A stretch of 21,249 nt of DNA from Candidatus Martarchaeota archaeon (GCA_023379075.1 JAMCSO010000017.1:1-21249); one strand, 5' to 3'. Shown: positions 7,501 to 15,620, counted from the first letter of the stretch. Notes: a model not told the origin generated them from the sequence alone. Translations and numbers: made by a program.

Positions 7501-7934
7501 CTAAACCACGCGAAAAGTAATATAAAGAAGCAGATAACCCATATTGCGAGAGCAAAGTAAGGTATTGTATTGTATATGGATGTGGTTGCCTTGCTTTCCC
7601 TTATTACTGAAGAGTTCAAAAATGATTTATTCAGATGCCCGAATGACTCCCCGTTGCTGCTTATTAGGGAAAATGCCTTTGCTGACTCAAAAAGCTGCGG
7701 TGTAAAAAGTATCCATACTGCTGCTACGAGCGCATCCGAGATTATCAGAAGGGACGTCCCGCCAAATGCAAGATAGAAGAGTATTGCTATTCCCGTAATT
7801 AGTGCTACAAAAAGCAATATTCTATAAAAAAGCATGTGTATGAAGGCTTCCTTGTCAAACTCTAGAAGCCTAAATATCCTGCTTTGGCTACCGCGAACAT
7901 CGTAAGTAATCTTTTCCATCAAACCAACATACAA
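7497..7934 (-). CDS. Small membrane protein, putative succinate dehydrogenase anchor (SdhC-like)
   Basis: The 145-residue product has three likely transmembrane helices at about 34-57, 60-78 and 121-143, separated by a polar segment at 80-118 rich in Ser and Asn. I cannot match it by sequence to SdhC or SdhD. The assignment rests on position: it lies 23 nt after sdhA, overlaps the sdhB start by 4 nt (ATGA), and the operon has no other separate anchor gene. His33 sits at the edge of helix 1 and His100 in the polar loop; no His lies well inside a helix, so a heme b ligand is not obvious. ATG 7919 (MEKITYD) is an alternative start that would trim five residues. A non-Sdh function cannot be excluded. 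Confidence 0.7.
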   Translation of the reverse strand: MYVGLMEKITYDVRGSQSRIFRLLEFDKEAFIHMLFYRILLFVALITGIAILFYLAFGGTSLLIISDALVAAVWILFTPQLFESAKAFSLISSNGESFGHLNKSFLNSSVIRESKATTSIYNTIPYFALAIWVICFFILLFAWFR

Positions 7935-7957
7935 AATATACCAGATATAAAAACAAT

Positions 7958-9697
7958 TTAATACTTTCTTTCTTCAGGCTGCCATCTTGTTATAGTAACA
8001 GGAAGATATGTTATGTTGTCAGAAGTATCCCCTTTTGATATTATGGTGTGCTTGAGCCAGTTCTTGTCATCCCTCTTTGGAAATTCTACCATTGAGTGTG
8101 CACCCCTGCTCTCAGTCCTGTTCAATGCTGCTTCGGTTATCACATGAGCTATGTCCAGAATGTTCTCCAACTCCAGCACATCCCTCAGATTTGTATTGAA
8201 TATCTTCCCCTTATCATCCAGGTGAATGTCTGCAAAAGAGTTTTTCAATTCAGAGATTTTCTTCAATGCAGATCTCAGCCCGTCCATTGTTCTATATACG
8301 TAAACAAGTTCATCCATCGTCGAGGTGAGCTCTTCCTTGATCTCATATGGATTGTTCTTCCCGTTTGAATCCAGCATCTTTGCTATCCTTGCCTCTTCTT
8401 TCTCAGCTTCTCTTACCACGCCCCCATCAGAGAGGCTATTTTCCTTAAGAGCATAGTCTGCGACATCTTCCCCTACAATTCTTCCCCAGACAGAACACTG
8501 GCTTAGTGAATTGCTTCCAAGCCTGTTTGCGCCATGAACGCTCACGCAACCAGCCTCACCAACTGCCCAGAATCCCACTGACTCATTTCCATTGCCCATA
8601 CTCATCCTGCCTTTCTTATCAGTATCTATGCCACCCATAGTGAAATGAGCAGCTGGCCGGACAGGTATTGGATCCTTTGCGGGATCTATCCCAAGCATCT
8701 TTATCGTTATGTCTTTTATCATTGGAAGTCTTTCATCTATCTTTTTAGGATCCAGGTGCCTCAGGTCCAAATTTACATATCTGAGCTTTGACTCTTCGTG
8801 AAGAAGGCCCCTCCCTTCCTTGATCTCGGTTATTATGGCTTTTGAGATGATGTCTCTTGGCGCAAGCTCCATCTTGCTCTTCGCGTACCTCTCCATAAAG
8901 CGCTTCCCTTCCGAATTGTAGAGGTATCCGCCTTCCCCTCTTGCCGCTTCTGTTATCAGTATGCCACTTGGTACCAATGCAGTTGGATGAAACTGGACAA
9001 ATTCCATGTCTTTGAGATTGAAACCAGACCTGTAGGCGAGAGCCGTACCATCACCAGTGCTCGCATGAGAGGTGGTCGTAAATTTGTATGCCCTGGAAGC
9101 ACCGCCGGTAGCAATTATACATGCTTTCCCCCTAAATAGCCTGGTGTTTCCAGTACTCAGATCTATGGCAACGACGCCAATGAATTTGCCACTTTTTGAG
9201 AGCAAGGAGGTAGTAAAATGCTCATGGTAAATGTGTATGTTGTTCATGCTTAGGATCTCGTCATAGAGAGATCTCATCATGAAGAATCCAGTCTTGTCTG
9301 CTGCGAAAGCAGTTCTTGGTATGCTCATCCCCCCAAAAGGCCTTTGAGCAACACGCCCACCTTCTTCACGGTTCCATGGAACTCCCAGATGGTCGTAAAA
9401 CATTATTTCCTTAGGTGCATTCTCTACAAGGATCTCAACCGCATCTTGATCTGCAAGATAATCAGAGCCTTTTATTGTGTCGTATGCATGGAGGTCGAAT
9501 GAGTCTTTGTTGTATTCGGGGTACAAGACTCCGGATATTCCGCCCTCCGCAGCCACAGAATGGCTCCTCATCGCATGGAGCTTTGATATTATTGCTATAT
9601 CAAGCCTGTTGCCTGATTTTCTTGAGGCATGTATTGCAGATGTCATTCCTGCCAGGCCGCTTCCGAGTATGATTACATCATGATTTAGGATCTCCAT
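7958..9697 (-). CDS. sdhA: Succinate dehydrogenase/fumarate reductase flavoprotein subunit
   Basis: Catalytic subunit of complex II, oxidising succinate to fumarate (or the reverse) on FAD at the cytoplasmic face. The 579-residue length is normal. The FAD dinucleotide-binding motif GSGLAG is at 12-17. RSHSVAAEGGI at 44-54 includes His46, the expected covalent FAD attachment residue. Substrate-site residues fall where E. coli SdhA has them: FHPTAL at 236-241, the catalytic Arg in APRD (R281), His351 in HFTMGGI, and R392 in ANRLGSNSL. Quinol:fumarate reductase and succinate dehydrogenase cannot be separated by sequence alone. It is the first gene of a four-gene minus-strand operon ending in fumarase, so successive TCA steps are encoded together. 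L-aspartate oxidase is unlikely, because an iron-sulfur subunit is encoded alongside. Confidence 0.96.
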   Translation of the reverse strand: MEILNHDVIILGSGLAGMTSAIHASRKSGNRLDIAIISKLHAMRSHSVAAEGGISGVLYPEYNKDSFDLHAYDTIKGSDYLADQDAVEILVENAPKEIMFYDHLGVPWNREEGGRVAQRPFGGMSIPRTAFAADKTGFFMMRSLYDEILSMNNIHIYHEHFTTSLLSKSGKFIGVVAIDLSTGNTRLFRGKACIIATGGASRAYKFTTTSHASTGDGTALAYRSGFNLKDMEFVQFHPTALVPSGILITEAARGEGGYLYNSEGKRFMERYAKSKMELAPRDIISKAIITEIKEGRGLLHEESKLRYVNLDLRHLDPKKIDERLPMIKDITIKMLGIDPAKDPIPVRPAAHFTMGGIDTDKKGRMSMGNGNESVGFWAVGEAGCVSVHGANRLGSNSLSQCSVWGRIVGEDVADYALKENSLSDGGVVREAEKEEARIAKMLDSNGKNNPYEIKEELTSTMDELVYVYRTMDGLRSALKKISELKNSFADIHLDDKGKIFNTNLRDVLELENILDIAHVITEAALNRTESRGAHSMVEFPKRDDKNWLKHTIISKGDTSDNITYLPVTITRWQPEERKY

Positions 9698-9726
9698 TAA
9701 ACAACCAATTCAAAGTGAGATTGAAC

Positions 9727-9739
9727 CTTTTTATTCTTT
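9727..9739 (-). promoter_or_regulatory. TATA-like promoter of the sdhA operon
   Basis: On the minus strand GAATAAAAAGG lies about 30-40 nt before the sdhA ATG (9697). That spacing would give a short leader of roughly 10 nt. No other AT-rich element fits as well in the 79-nt gap, which otherwise looks unremarkable. Confidence 0.45.
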
Positions 9740-9776
9740 CTTGGAAAGTTGAGGTATCATGGTTCGCTTTTCGCGG

Positions 9777-11300
9777 TTACGTTCCCGAAGTTGCAGGGCC
9801 TACCTGCACCCAGCTATTTGACACATATTGATAAACCCCGGTGGCTGTGGAGCAGTATATGCTGCCATCAGTTGTTGAGTAGCAGCTGAGAGAGGATTCT
9901 CCAGGTGGGGCAGGGCCTACGCTAGACCATGAGCTTCCTACAAATTGATATGTTCCTGTGTATGTGACACAGTATATGTCCTTATTCGGCATCGAGAAGC
10001 AGCTGAATTGCAGATCTCCGGGGGGTGCTGGGCCTTGAGTTACCCATGTGTTTGATGAGAGGAGATATATGCCTGTGGTTGTAACGCAATATGTGCTCTT
10101 GTCGGTTTGTATGAAGCAGCTGAAAGGTATTCCTCCAGGAGGTTCATTCCCTATGGTAGACCATGATCCGGAGCTGTATTGGTAGGTTCCAGTAGATGTC
10201 ACGCAATATATATTGTTGTCTGGAGGCGAGGTGCAGCTAAGATATATGGAACCGCTTGGAGGAGAGCCAAGAGAAGTCCAGGATCCGTCAGAGTAAAGAT
10301 ATATTCCAGAGGATGTCACGCAATACAATGTGCCATCAGTCTGTGCAAAGCAACTGAAAGGCTGCTGGCCAGGTGGTGGATTGCTCATTAATGTCCATTC
10401 ATCTGTAGATAATGAAAATACATATATCCCAGATTGCGTTACGCAGTATATGCTTTTATCTGGAGTTGTGAAGCAGCTAAGCTTCCCATAAAATACCGTT
10501 ATGTATGGTATGAACTCTATTGCGGTAAACGCGCTCTCATTTGCAAAGGATGCATTTACCAGAACATTTCCTGCAGTGGTGCTTGAGATATAGCTCATCG
10601 CGTCTCCGTTGCTGTCGGTAGTTGAGACCCTTGGACTGATGACTGGGTAGCTCTGGTTTGCTGAAAAGGCTATAGTTGCTCCAGAGATAGGCGAATTGAA
10701 GAGTTTTACATTTGCAGTAAGCTTATCAGGCACCCCATTTGCGATCTGGGTGGAGTTTTCTGCGCTGAATATTATTTCTATCCTGGGAGTTACTATAGAG
10801 TCTAGCACATGAGCATTGAAGTAGCCAGTGTACGTCTGCGGAGGAGAAGGAAGACATACATTAGGCGTAGGATTCTGGTTTGTGCATATCGATGCATTAA
10901 GATTGAGCCTTCCGCTAACAAGAGAAGCAGGACGAATGCTCTCGGGAATGTGCATTATGCAGATTATAGATCCGCCAGGAAGGACAAAGTTTGGCTCGCA
11001 CACGCCATTGGCATTGCCAAACGTCGGAGAAGTGATTGATATGTTTGGTGCCTGCAACGCATACTGCTGAGTATTGGTAAACAATATAACCATGTTTGAA
11101 TATGCTGTGTTTGATCCCATTATTATGTCTTGGCAATACACCCCGAATGTCATTGAACAATGAGAAGAGGTTATCGTTGCAGGCAATATGACCAGATAAT
11201 ACATGAGATATATTATAACAACGAGTATCAGTATTGCCCATCCGTACGTGAGAAGATACTCAATAGCACTCTGCAGCTTTTTGTTTTTAACTTTAGGCAT
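9777..11300 (-). CDS. Pilin-like secreted protein with Ig-like segment and six Cys-paired repeats
   Basis: No named family fits the whole protein. From ATG 11300 it has 507 residues; a GTG at 11306 would add two. The N-terminus is a class III (type IV pilin-like) leader: basic KVKNKK, then LQSAIEYLLTYGWAI and a hydrophobic helix to about residue 40. Glu after the SAI motif is typical of archaeal pilins. The residue before Leu-Gln is Lys rather than the usual Gly or Ala. Residues about 170-255 resemble a bacterial Ig-like (Big_1) domain, with ANGVPDKLTANV and TTDSNGDAMSYI. From about 274 to the end are six repeats of the form SCF-x(3)-D-x(2)-IYCVT-x(2)-G-x-Y, then W and a PPG turn. It is divergent from a pilus-type ATPase gene. 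Confidence 0.78.
   Translation of the reverse strand: MPKVKNKKLQSAIEYLLTYGWAILILVVIIYLMYYLVILPATITSSHCSMTFGVYCQDIIMGSNTAYSNMVILFTNTQQYALQAPNISITSPTFGNANGVCEPNFVLPGGSIICIMHIPESIRPASLVSGRLNLNASICTNQNPTPNVCLPSPPQTYTGYFNAHVLDSIVTPRIEIIFSAENSTQIANGVPDKLTANVKLFNSPISGATIAFSANQSYPVISPRVSTTDSNGDAMSYISSTTAGNVLVNASFANESAFTAIEFIPYITVFYGKLSCFTTPDKSIYCVTQSGIYVFSLSTDEWTLMSNPPPGQQPFSCFAQTDGTLYCVTSSGIYLYSDGSWTSLGSPPSGSIYLSCTSPPDNNIYCVTSTGTYQYSSGSWSTIGNEPPGGIPFSCFIQTDKSTYCVTTTGIYLLSSNTWVTQGPAPPGDLQFSCFSMPNKDIYCVTYTGTYQFVGSSWSSVGPAPPGESSLSCYSTTDGSIYCSTATGVYQYVSNSWVQVGPATSGT
9780..10481 (-). repeat. Six in-frame ~117-bp repeats encoding Cys-paired blades
   Basis: Counting residues from the GTG at 11306, the first Cys of each unit is at 278, 319, 358, 397, 436 and 475. 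The second Cys is always 10 residues later (288, 329, 368, 407, 446, 485). The unit is therefore exactly 39 residues (117 bp), except the first at 41. Each unit also keeps an IYCVT-like strand, G-x-Y, a Trp and PPG at the turn. The regularity suggests a six-bladed propeller with one disulfide per blade. Confidence 0.85.
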
Positions 11301-11331
11301 ATGCACCAGAGCTTTATGCGTTCAGCTAAAT

Positions 11332-11352
11332 GATTGTATAAATATTATTTAA
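11332..11352. promoter_or_regulatory. Shared AT-rich divergent promoter region
   Basis: TGTATAAATATTATTTAAATA can act as a TATA element on both strands. On the minus strand it is about 35-50 nt before ATG 11300, giving a short leader for the pilin-like gene. On the plus strand it would start transcription near 11365-11372 and give the ATPase gene a leader of about 50 nt. A single intergenic region of 122 nt thus drives both genes and could co-regulate them. Confidence 0.5.
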
Positions 11353-11376
11353 ATATGATGTTATGTGGAAATTGCG

Positions 11377-11393
11377 AAAGGATTAAATCCTTT
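11377..11393. promoter_or_regulatory. Perfect inverted repeat in the ATPase leader
   Basis: AAAGGATT-A-AATCCTTT has 8-bp arms around one central base. It lies between the predicted plus-strand transcription start and the ATG at 11423. It could be a dimeric repressor operator. A hairpin is less likely, because the loop would be a single base unless the inner pairs open. There is no other copy that I noticed in this window. Confidence 0.45.
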
Positions 11394-11422
11394 GCATCAG
11401 AACTTTTCTTCAGTGGGATAAG

Positions 11423-12739
11423 ATGGATGGCAACAGACTCTACGATTTTGAGACAGAGATATATGAAAGGCTTAGAGGAAAGCTCAGTAGGATTGGTGGG
11501 GAAAAGGATTTCGTAGAGAGAATAACCAATGTTGCAAAATCAGTAGACCCTACATGCTCGAGTGAAGATATCAAAAAGGTTATAGATGATGCTAAAGATT
11601 TTTCCCCGATAGAGAAGTACGTTATTGATGAGGATATAGAAGATGTGATGGTAAACAACACATCGAATGTCTTTATTTATAAGAGTGGGTACGGCTATAT
11701 CAAAGCTACCGAGAAAGTAAACTCAAAGAAGGATCTAGCATTGCTTGTGGCAAAACTGAACATGTATGCCACTACAGCAGTATCAAATAGCAATATAAGC
11801 GATGTCCACCTTCCAAATGGATCAAGAGCAAATATAGTTGACTCGCCGTTGGGTGCTGATATAACAATAAGAAATTTTAAAAATAAGGCATTGAGCGTAA
11901 TAGATCTCATCAACAAGGGGGAATTTGGATATGGTATTGGAGGTAGGCTCTGGCTTTATGCTGAAGGCCTTAGAATCAGGCCAGCGAACATACTCGTAGG
12001 AGGCATGCCTGCAAGCGGGAAAACCACGCTGCTCAATGCTATGTTCAGCTTTTTTAGACCTGAGACAAGAGTGATAGTTATAGAAGAGACTTACGAGCTT
12101 AATACCGAGACGCAGGATAATTGCGTCAGGCTGGAAACAAGCCCGGACATGGACACCGAGGATCTCGTGAAGAATGCCTTGAGGATGAGGCCAGATATAA
12201 TGATAATAGGAGAGGCAAGGGGTGAGGAAGCAAAGGACATGATGACTGCCATGAACATAGGGAAGATATCGATGAGCACAATACATGCAAGCACTGCCAG
12301 AGACATAATAACAAGGCTTGAGCATACTCCGATGAATATAGAAAAGGATATAATACCATTGATAGATGCACTCATAGTGATATCACAGGTTACCGAAGAT
12401 AGGAAACAGGTGAGAAGGATAACCCAAGTGTCTGAGATATCTGGAATAGAAACGCAGGTCCTTCTCTCTGACCTTTACACATATGATTACAAGACGCGCA
12501 GAAGCTCAGAAATGCTCCCCAGCGTTACTTACAGAGATACACTGGCAAAGCTTACAGGCTACCCTCCCAGCGAGATAGTCTTGGAGGAAAGAAGGAGAGC
12601 AAAGATTCTTGAAAGGCTTAATAGCCTTGGCATGAGGGACATGAAAAAGATAAACGAATTCTGCAGGGATTATTATGATAATCCAGAGGGGGCCTTGAAA
12701 AAGATAGGCCTTGAAGGCATAGGAACTTTGCCGTGGTAG
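11423..12739 (+). CDS. Type II/IV secretion ATPase, archaeal pilus assembly type (VirB11/CpaF/TadA family)
   Basis: Hexameric cytoplasmic ATPase that powers assembly of type IV pilus-like filaments or secretion. In the 438-residue product the N-terminal domain (about 1-180) has the VMVNNTSNVFIY and RANIVDSPLGADITIR elements of this family. Walker A GGMPASGKTT is at 193-202, the acidic box VIEETYEL at 218-225, the Walker B region DIMIIGEARGEEA at 258-270, and the His box STIHAS at 285-290. The C-terminal tail (about 350-438) matches archaeal CpaF/TadA-like ATPases in general character. The partner membrane protein (TadC/FlaJ type) is not in the window. It is divergent from a pilin-like gene, which suggests that protein is a substrate or filament component. 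GspE/FlaI subtype cannot be settled here. Confidence 0.92.
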   Translation: MDGNRLYDFETEIYERLRGKLSRIGGEKDFVERITNVAKSVDPTCSSEDIKKVIDDAKDFSPIEKYVIDEDIEDVMVNNTSNVFIYKSGYGYIKATEKVNSKKDLALLVAKLNMYATTAVSNSNISDVHLPNGSRANIVDSPLGADITIRNFKNKALSVIDLINKGEFGYGIGGRLWLYAEGLRIRPANILVGGMPASGKTTLLNAMFSFFRPETRVIVIEETYELNTETQDNCVRLETSPDMDTEDLVKNALRMRPDIMIIGEARGEEAKDMMTAMNIGKISMSTIHASTARDIITRLEHTPMNIEKDIIPLIDALIVISQVTEDRKQVRRITQVSEISGIETQVLLSDLYTYDYKTRRSSEMLPSVTYRDTLAKLTGYPPSEIVLEERRRAKILERLNSLGMRDMKKINEFCRDYYDNPEGALKKIGLEGIGTLPW

Positions 12740-12748
12740 GGAAATTTG

Positions 12749-13303
12749 CTATATTGATCTATAAGTATTGGGGTTGCTATCCAGATAGTCTTTAAGTTTG
12801 CCAAGTGCCAGGCGCCTCATTGATATCTTGTTTTTCTCTGATTCAGAGAGTTCTGCAAATGTACTGTCGCATCCTTCGGGCTCAAATATCACATCCCATC
12901 CAAAGTTATGCGAGCCTCTTGGCGAGCTCGCTATTCGCCCATTTATCCTACCAACAAAAGTCTCCAGGGCATTCTCAGATATGAATGTTACACAAGTCTC
13001 TGCGTAAGCGGATCTGCCGTCTTCAGGAAGAAGAGAGCAGATCTTTTCATATCCTACCAACTCAAACCACCGGATAAGCGCGCCAGGAAATCCGTTAAGT
13101 GAATTGATGTAAAGACCAGTATCCTCGACTATCAGCGGCTTCCTCAGCTTGAGGAATGCTGACCTTGCCTTTTCTATTGAGACTTCCTCCACACTTAGAG
13201 ACTGGACCTCGCTAAGCTTAAGTGAAGTTTTAGCAAGCCCCATTCCGAGAATCTGGCAGGCTTCCCTGAACTTTGATTCATTTCCGGTAACAAAAGTCAA
13301 CAT
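12749..13303 (-). CDS. rdgB: XTP/dITP pyrophosphatase (RdgB/HAM1 family)
   Basis: House-cleaning enzyme that hydrolyses non-canonical purine triphosphates (ITP, dITP, XTP) to monophosphate and pyrophosphate, keeping them out of nucleic acids. The 184-residue length is typical. Motifs in order: TGNESKF at 6-12 (phosphate and base contact), VEDTGLYI at 59-66 with the metal-binding acidic pair, NGFPGALIRWF at 70-80, a Gly-rich segment SPRGSHNFGWDVIFEPEG at 127-144, and the closing EKNKISMRRLA at 156-166. Convergent with the upstream ATPase gene, with only 9 nt between the stops. Divergent from the ATPase operon; the two share a 124-nt promoter region. The ATG directly precedes the family's first strand (LTFVTGN), so the start is convincing. 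Confidence 0.95.
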   Translation of the reverse strand: MLTFVTGNESKFREACQILGMGLAKTSLKLSEVQSLSVEEVSIEKARSAFLKLRKPLIVEDTGLYINSLNGFPGALIRWFELVGYEKICSLLPEDGRSAYAETCVTFISENALETFVGRINGRIASSPRGSHNFGWDVIFEPEGCDSTFAELSESEKNKISMRRLALGKLKDYLDSNPNTYRSI

Positions 13304-13337
13304 TGTACCATCAGATAACCTTTTCTCTGTCGAGCAA

Positions 13338-13350
13338 GATTTATAAGCTT
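13338..13350. promoter_or_regulatory. Divergent TATA region of rdgB and the A-ATPase operon
   Basis: GATTTATAAGCTT includes TTATAAAT when read on the minus strand, about 36-43 nt before the rdgB ATG at 13303. On the plus strand TTTATAAG would start transcription near 13368 and leave about 60 nt of leader before the first ATPase gene. That leader holds a short tandem TGAATG repeat (13368-13379) but no strong SD that I can see. Confidence 0.5.
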
Positions 13351-13427
13351 AACTTATCAATCTATACTGAATGTGAATGTGTAGTGATCTTCTACTTCTT
13401 TTGATCATCTGCACATTTGATGCATAG

Positions 13428-13760
13428 ATGATATGTATGAATAAGTTAGATTCAATAAAGGATGTTCAGGAAAGCGAGTTGAGAGCTGGAGAAATGATAA
13501 AAAAGGCGAGTGAAGAGGCGGAAGAAGGTCTAGGGGTCGCGAGAGAGAAAGCGGGAAAGATAATCAGAGAGGCAGAAGAGAAAGCTAAGAAGACCAAGGA
13601 AGACGCAGAGAAGAGGGCAGTAATTGAAGTGGAAAAGGAAAGGAAGGACGCGATAGCAAGGGCGGAGAAGGAAGCCGAAGCTATAAAGAATAAAGAGATT
13701 GGAGAGAGTAAGAGAAAGAATGTAATCAACTTCGCACTCAAGGATATATTTGGTGTATAA
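13428..13760 (+). CDS. atpH: A-type ATPase subunit H (peripheral stalk)
   Basis: Peripheral-stalk subunit that pairs with subunit E in a right-handed coiled coil linking the A3B3 head to subunit I. The 110-residue product is almost entirely charged heptad-like helix with Ala/Glu/Lys repeats (for example AGKIIREAEEKAKKTKEDAE) and a short C-terminal segment NFALKDIFGV. Such low-complexity coils are hard to identify by sequence alone. The assignment relies on its place as first gene of the ATPase operon, where archaea usually have ahaH. Start is ATG 13428 or the in-frame ATG 13437 (MNKLDSIKDV), the latter nearer family form. Its end overlaps the start of subunit I. Confidence 0.85.
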   Translation: MICMNKLDSIKDVQESELRAGEMIKKASEEAEEGLGVAREKAGKIIREAEEKAKKTKEDAEKRAVIEVEKERKDAIARAEKEAEAIKNKEIGESKRKNVINFALKDIFGV

Positions 13761-15615
13761 ATTGCTTAGAACAGAAGAGATGCAAAAAATAAGGGTCTTG
13801 GCGCTAGAGTCAGACAAGCAGAGTCTTGTATCTGCACTCCATAAACTAGGTGTTGTAGAGTTTAGGAAGGTTAATATTGATTTGCAGGACTCTGGGTCTG
13901 ATCCGGCTGCAACAACCGTCTCTGAAAAGCTGATCAGGATAAATGGGATCTTGCAGATCCTCGGAAAGCCCAGTCTAAAGGAGGGTGGGCGGATCAAGAT
14001 CCATGAGCCAGTAGCTGAAGCTGAGAGGATCGAATTTGTCGATAAAGTTTTTGCCCTTGAAGATGAACGGAGAGGCATATCGGAAGATATGCAGGCACTC
14101 GCATATGCTGAGATGATAGGCAATGACTTTTCGGGAATTGATATTGACTTTGGCAGACTTTATAGCTCAAGGCTCTCATTCAAGGCTTACCGTGCAGACA
14201 AAAAGATAGCAAATGAGTTTAGAAATGCCATAGGAAGCACCGGAGCCGAGATTGTAGAGAAAGAGCTAGGCAAAAATTCTTATCTGTTCTTTGTTGCGCT
14301 TGAAAAGAAAAGGGAGGAGAAGATAGCGGAATCATTAGAGAAGCTCAATGTTGAGGAGATAGATCTTAAGGCAAAGTACATAGAAGGGACACCTTCCCAG
14401 CTTCTAACTAAGATCTCTGAATTGAAAGGAAGAAGGATAAAGAGGCTTAATGAGATAAAAGAGGAGTTTGAGAATTTCAGGAAGGAATATTTCAGGCTTC
14501 TTGCGATTAAGGAAGCGCTAGAAATAGAGCTAGCAAGATTTGAATCGGGTTCGATGTTCAAGAAAACAGAGAAGACCATTGTTATGGAGGGATGGGCCCC
14601 TAAGAAAAGGATGCATGAGATAAAGCACACGATAGAGAAGGCGACCTACGGAAGGTATCACCTTGAGGAGATTGAGAGCAGCGAGTTGGCCCCGAGCCTT
14701 GTCGTAAGGCCAGGCTTCCTTAAGCCGTTTGATTACCTTATGGAGTTTATGTCAGTACCAAGAAGCGATGAGATAGACCCGACATGGATCTTCATAATAT
14801 CATTCCCAATATTTTATGGATTGATGATAAGTGATGTGGGATATGGGATAGCATCATTTCTCTTTGCAACATGGATAACCACAAGAACGAATCCGGAGGG
14901 CCTTGTGTATAATACTGCAAAGATTTGGAGGATGTGCTCAGTCTCAGCAATATTCTTTGGCATACTCTCTAACCAGTATCTTGGGTTCTCGTTGGGTGGC
15001 ATATTCGCATCCTTACAGATATTTGATTGGATCAAGAATGCAACATCATTGATAGCAGTCACAATACTCTTCGGAATAGTTCAGGTTATACTTGGCCTGG
15101 TATTTGGATTCATAAACAGCATGCACCACAACGAGAAGAAGCTTGCAGATCCTCGGAAATCTTCAATAACAATGATAATATTTGGTACTCTTGCTGTTGG
15201 AGGGGCATTCTTCAGCCTTGTGCCTGGCCCTGTAGCGATGGCCAGCGCTGCCATAGCAGTACTCTCGTTCGTGATAACATTGGCATTCGCAGGGCATGAG
15301 GCTGCAGAGATAACGAACCTGCTGACACACCCTCTCAGTTATTCAAGAATAATGGGCTTTGGGCTTGGCAGCATAATCATAGGCCTTCTAATCGACAAAG
15401 GATTTGCCCCGAGCCTGAGCAACGGGATACCCCTATTTATACTTTACTCTGTGATATTCATACTCTTGCACTTCGCTAACATGATAATGGGAATGTTTGA
15501 AGGAGCTGTACAGGGAGTGAGACTGAATTTTGTTGAATTCTTTACGAAGTTTTACAAAGGCGGAGGCACGAAATTCAAGCCCTTCGCATATAAAAGAGTT
15601 TATACTGAAGAATAA
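13750..15615 (+). CDS. atpI: A-type ATPase subunit I (membrane stator, a-subunit)
   Basis: Stator subunit that forms the ion half-channels next to the c-ring. The 621-residue length is typical. An N-terminal cytoplasmic arm (residues 1 to about 330) has the family opening LLRTEEMQKIRVLAL and two coiled-coil stretches. About seven or eight transmembrane helices follow from WIFIISFPIFYGLM onward. The two channel arginines expected from V/A-ATPases are visible: R533 in SYSRIMGFGLGS and R591 in GVRLNFVEFF, followed by the family ending FYKGGGTKFKPF. The only starts upstream of the conserved opening are non-ATG: TTG 13750, GTG 13753 or TTG 13762. An AAGGA at 13739-13743 supports one of the first two. 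The gene overlaps subunit H by up to 11 nt. Confidence 0.95.
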   Translation: MVYKLLRTEEMQKIRVLALESDKQSLVSALHKLGVVEFRKVNIDLQDSGSDPAATTVSEKLIRINGILQILGKPSLKEGGRIKIHEPVAEAERIEFVDKVFALEDERRGISEDMQALAYAEMIGNDFSGIDIDFGRLYSSRLSFKAYRADKKIANEFRNAIGSTGAEIVEKELGKNSYLFFVALEKKREEKIAESLEKLNVEEIDLKAKYIEGTPSQLLTKISELKGRRIKRLNEIKEEFENFRKEYFRLLAIKEALEIELARFESGSMFKKTEKTIVMEGWAPKKRMHEIKHTIEKATYGRYHLEEIESSELAPSLVVRPGFLKPFDYLMEFMSVPRSDEIDPTWIFIISFPIFYGLMISDVGYGIASFLFATWITTRTNPEGLVYNTAKIWRMCSVSAIFFGILSNQYLGFSLGGIFASLQIFDWIKNATSLIAVTILFGIVQVILGLVFGFINSMHHNEKKLADPRKSSITMIIFGTLAVGGAFFSLVPGPVAMASAAIAVLSFVITLAFAGHEAAEITNLLTHPLSYSRIMGFGLGSIIIGLLIDKGFAPSLSNGIPLFILYSVIFILLHFANMIMGMFEGAVQGVRLNFVEFFTKFYKGGGTKFKPFAYKRVYTEE

Positions 15616-15620
15616 TGTTT

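Noticed and set aside
9755..9780. Hairpin terminator after the pilin-like gene
   Set aside because: The GC-rich CGCGAAAAGCG can form only a three-base stem and no T tract follows on the minus strand.
13530..14123. Minus-strand open frame of 197 codons opposite atpH and atpI
   Set aside because: Same reasoning: antisense to conserved genes, with composition explained by the charged coding strand.
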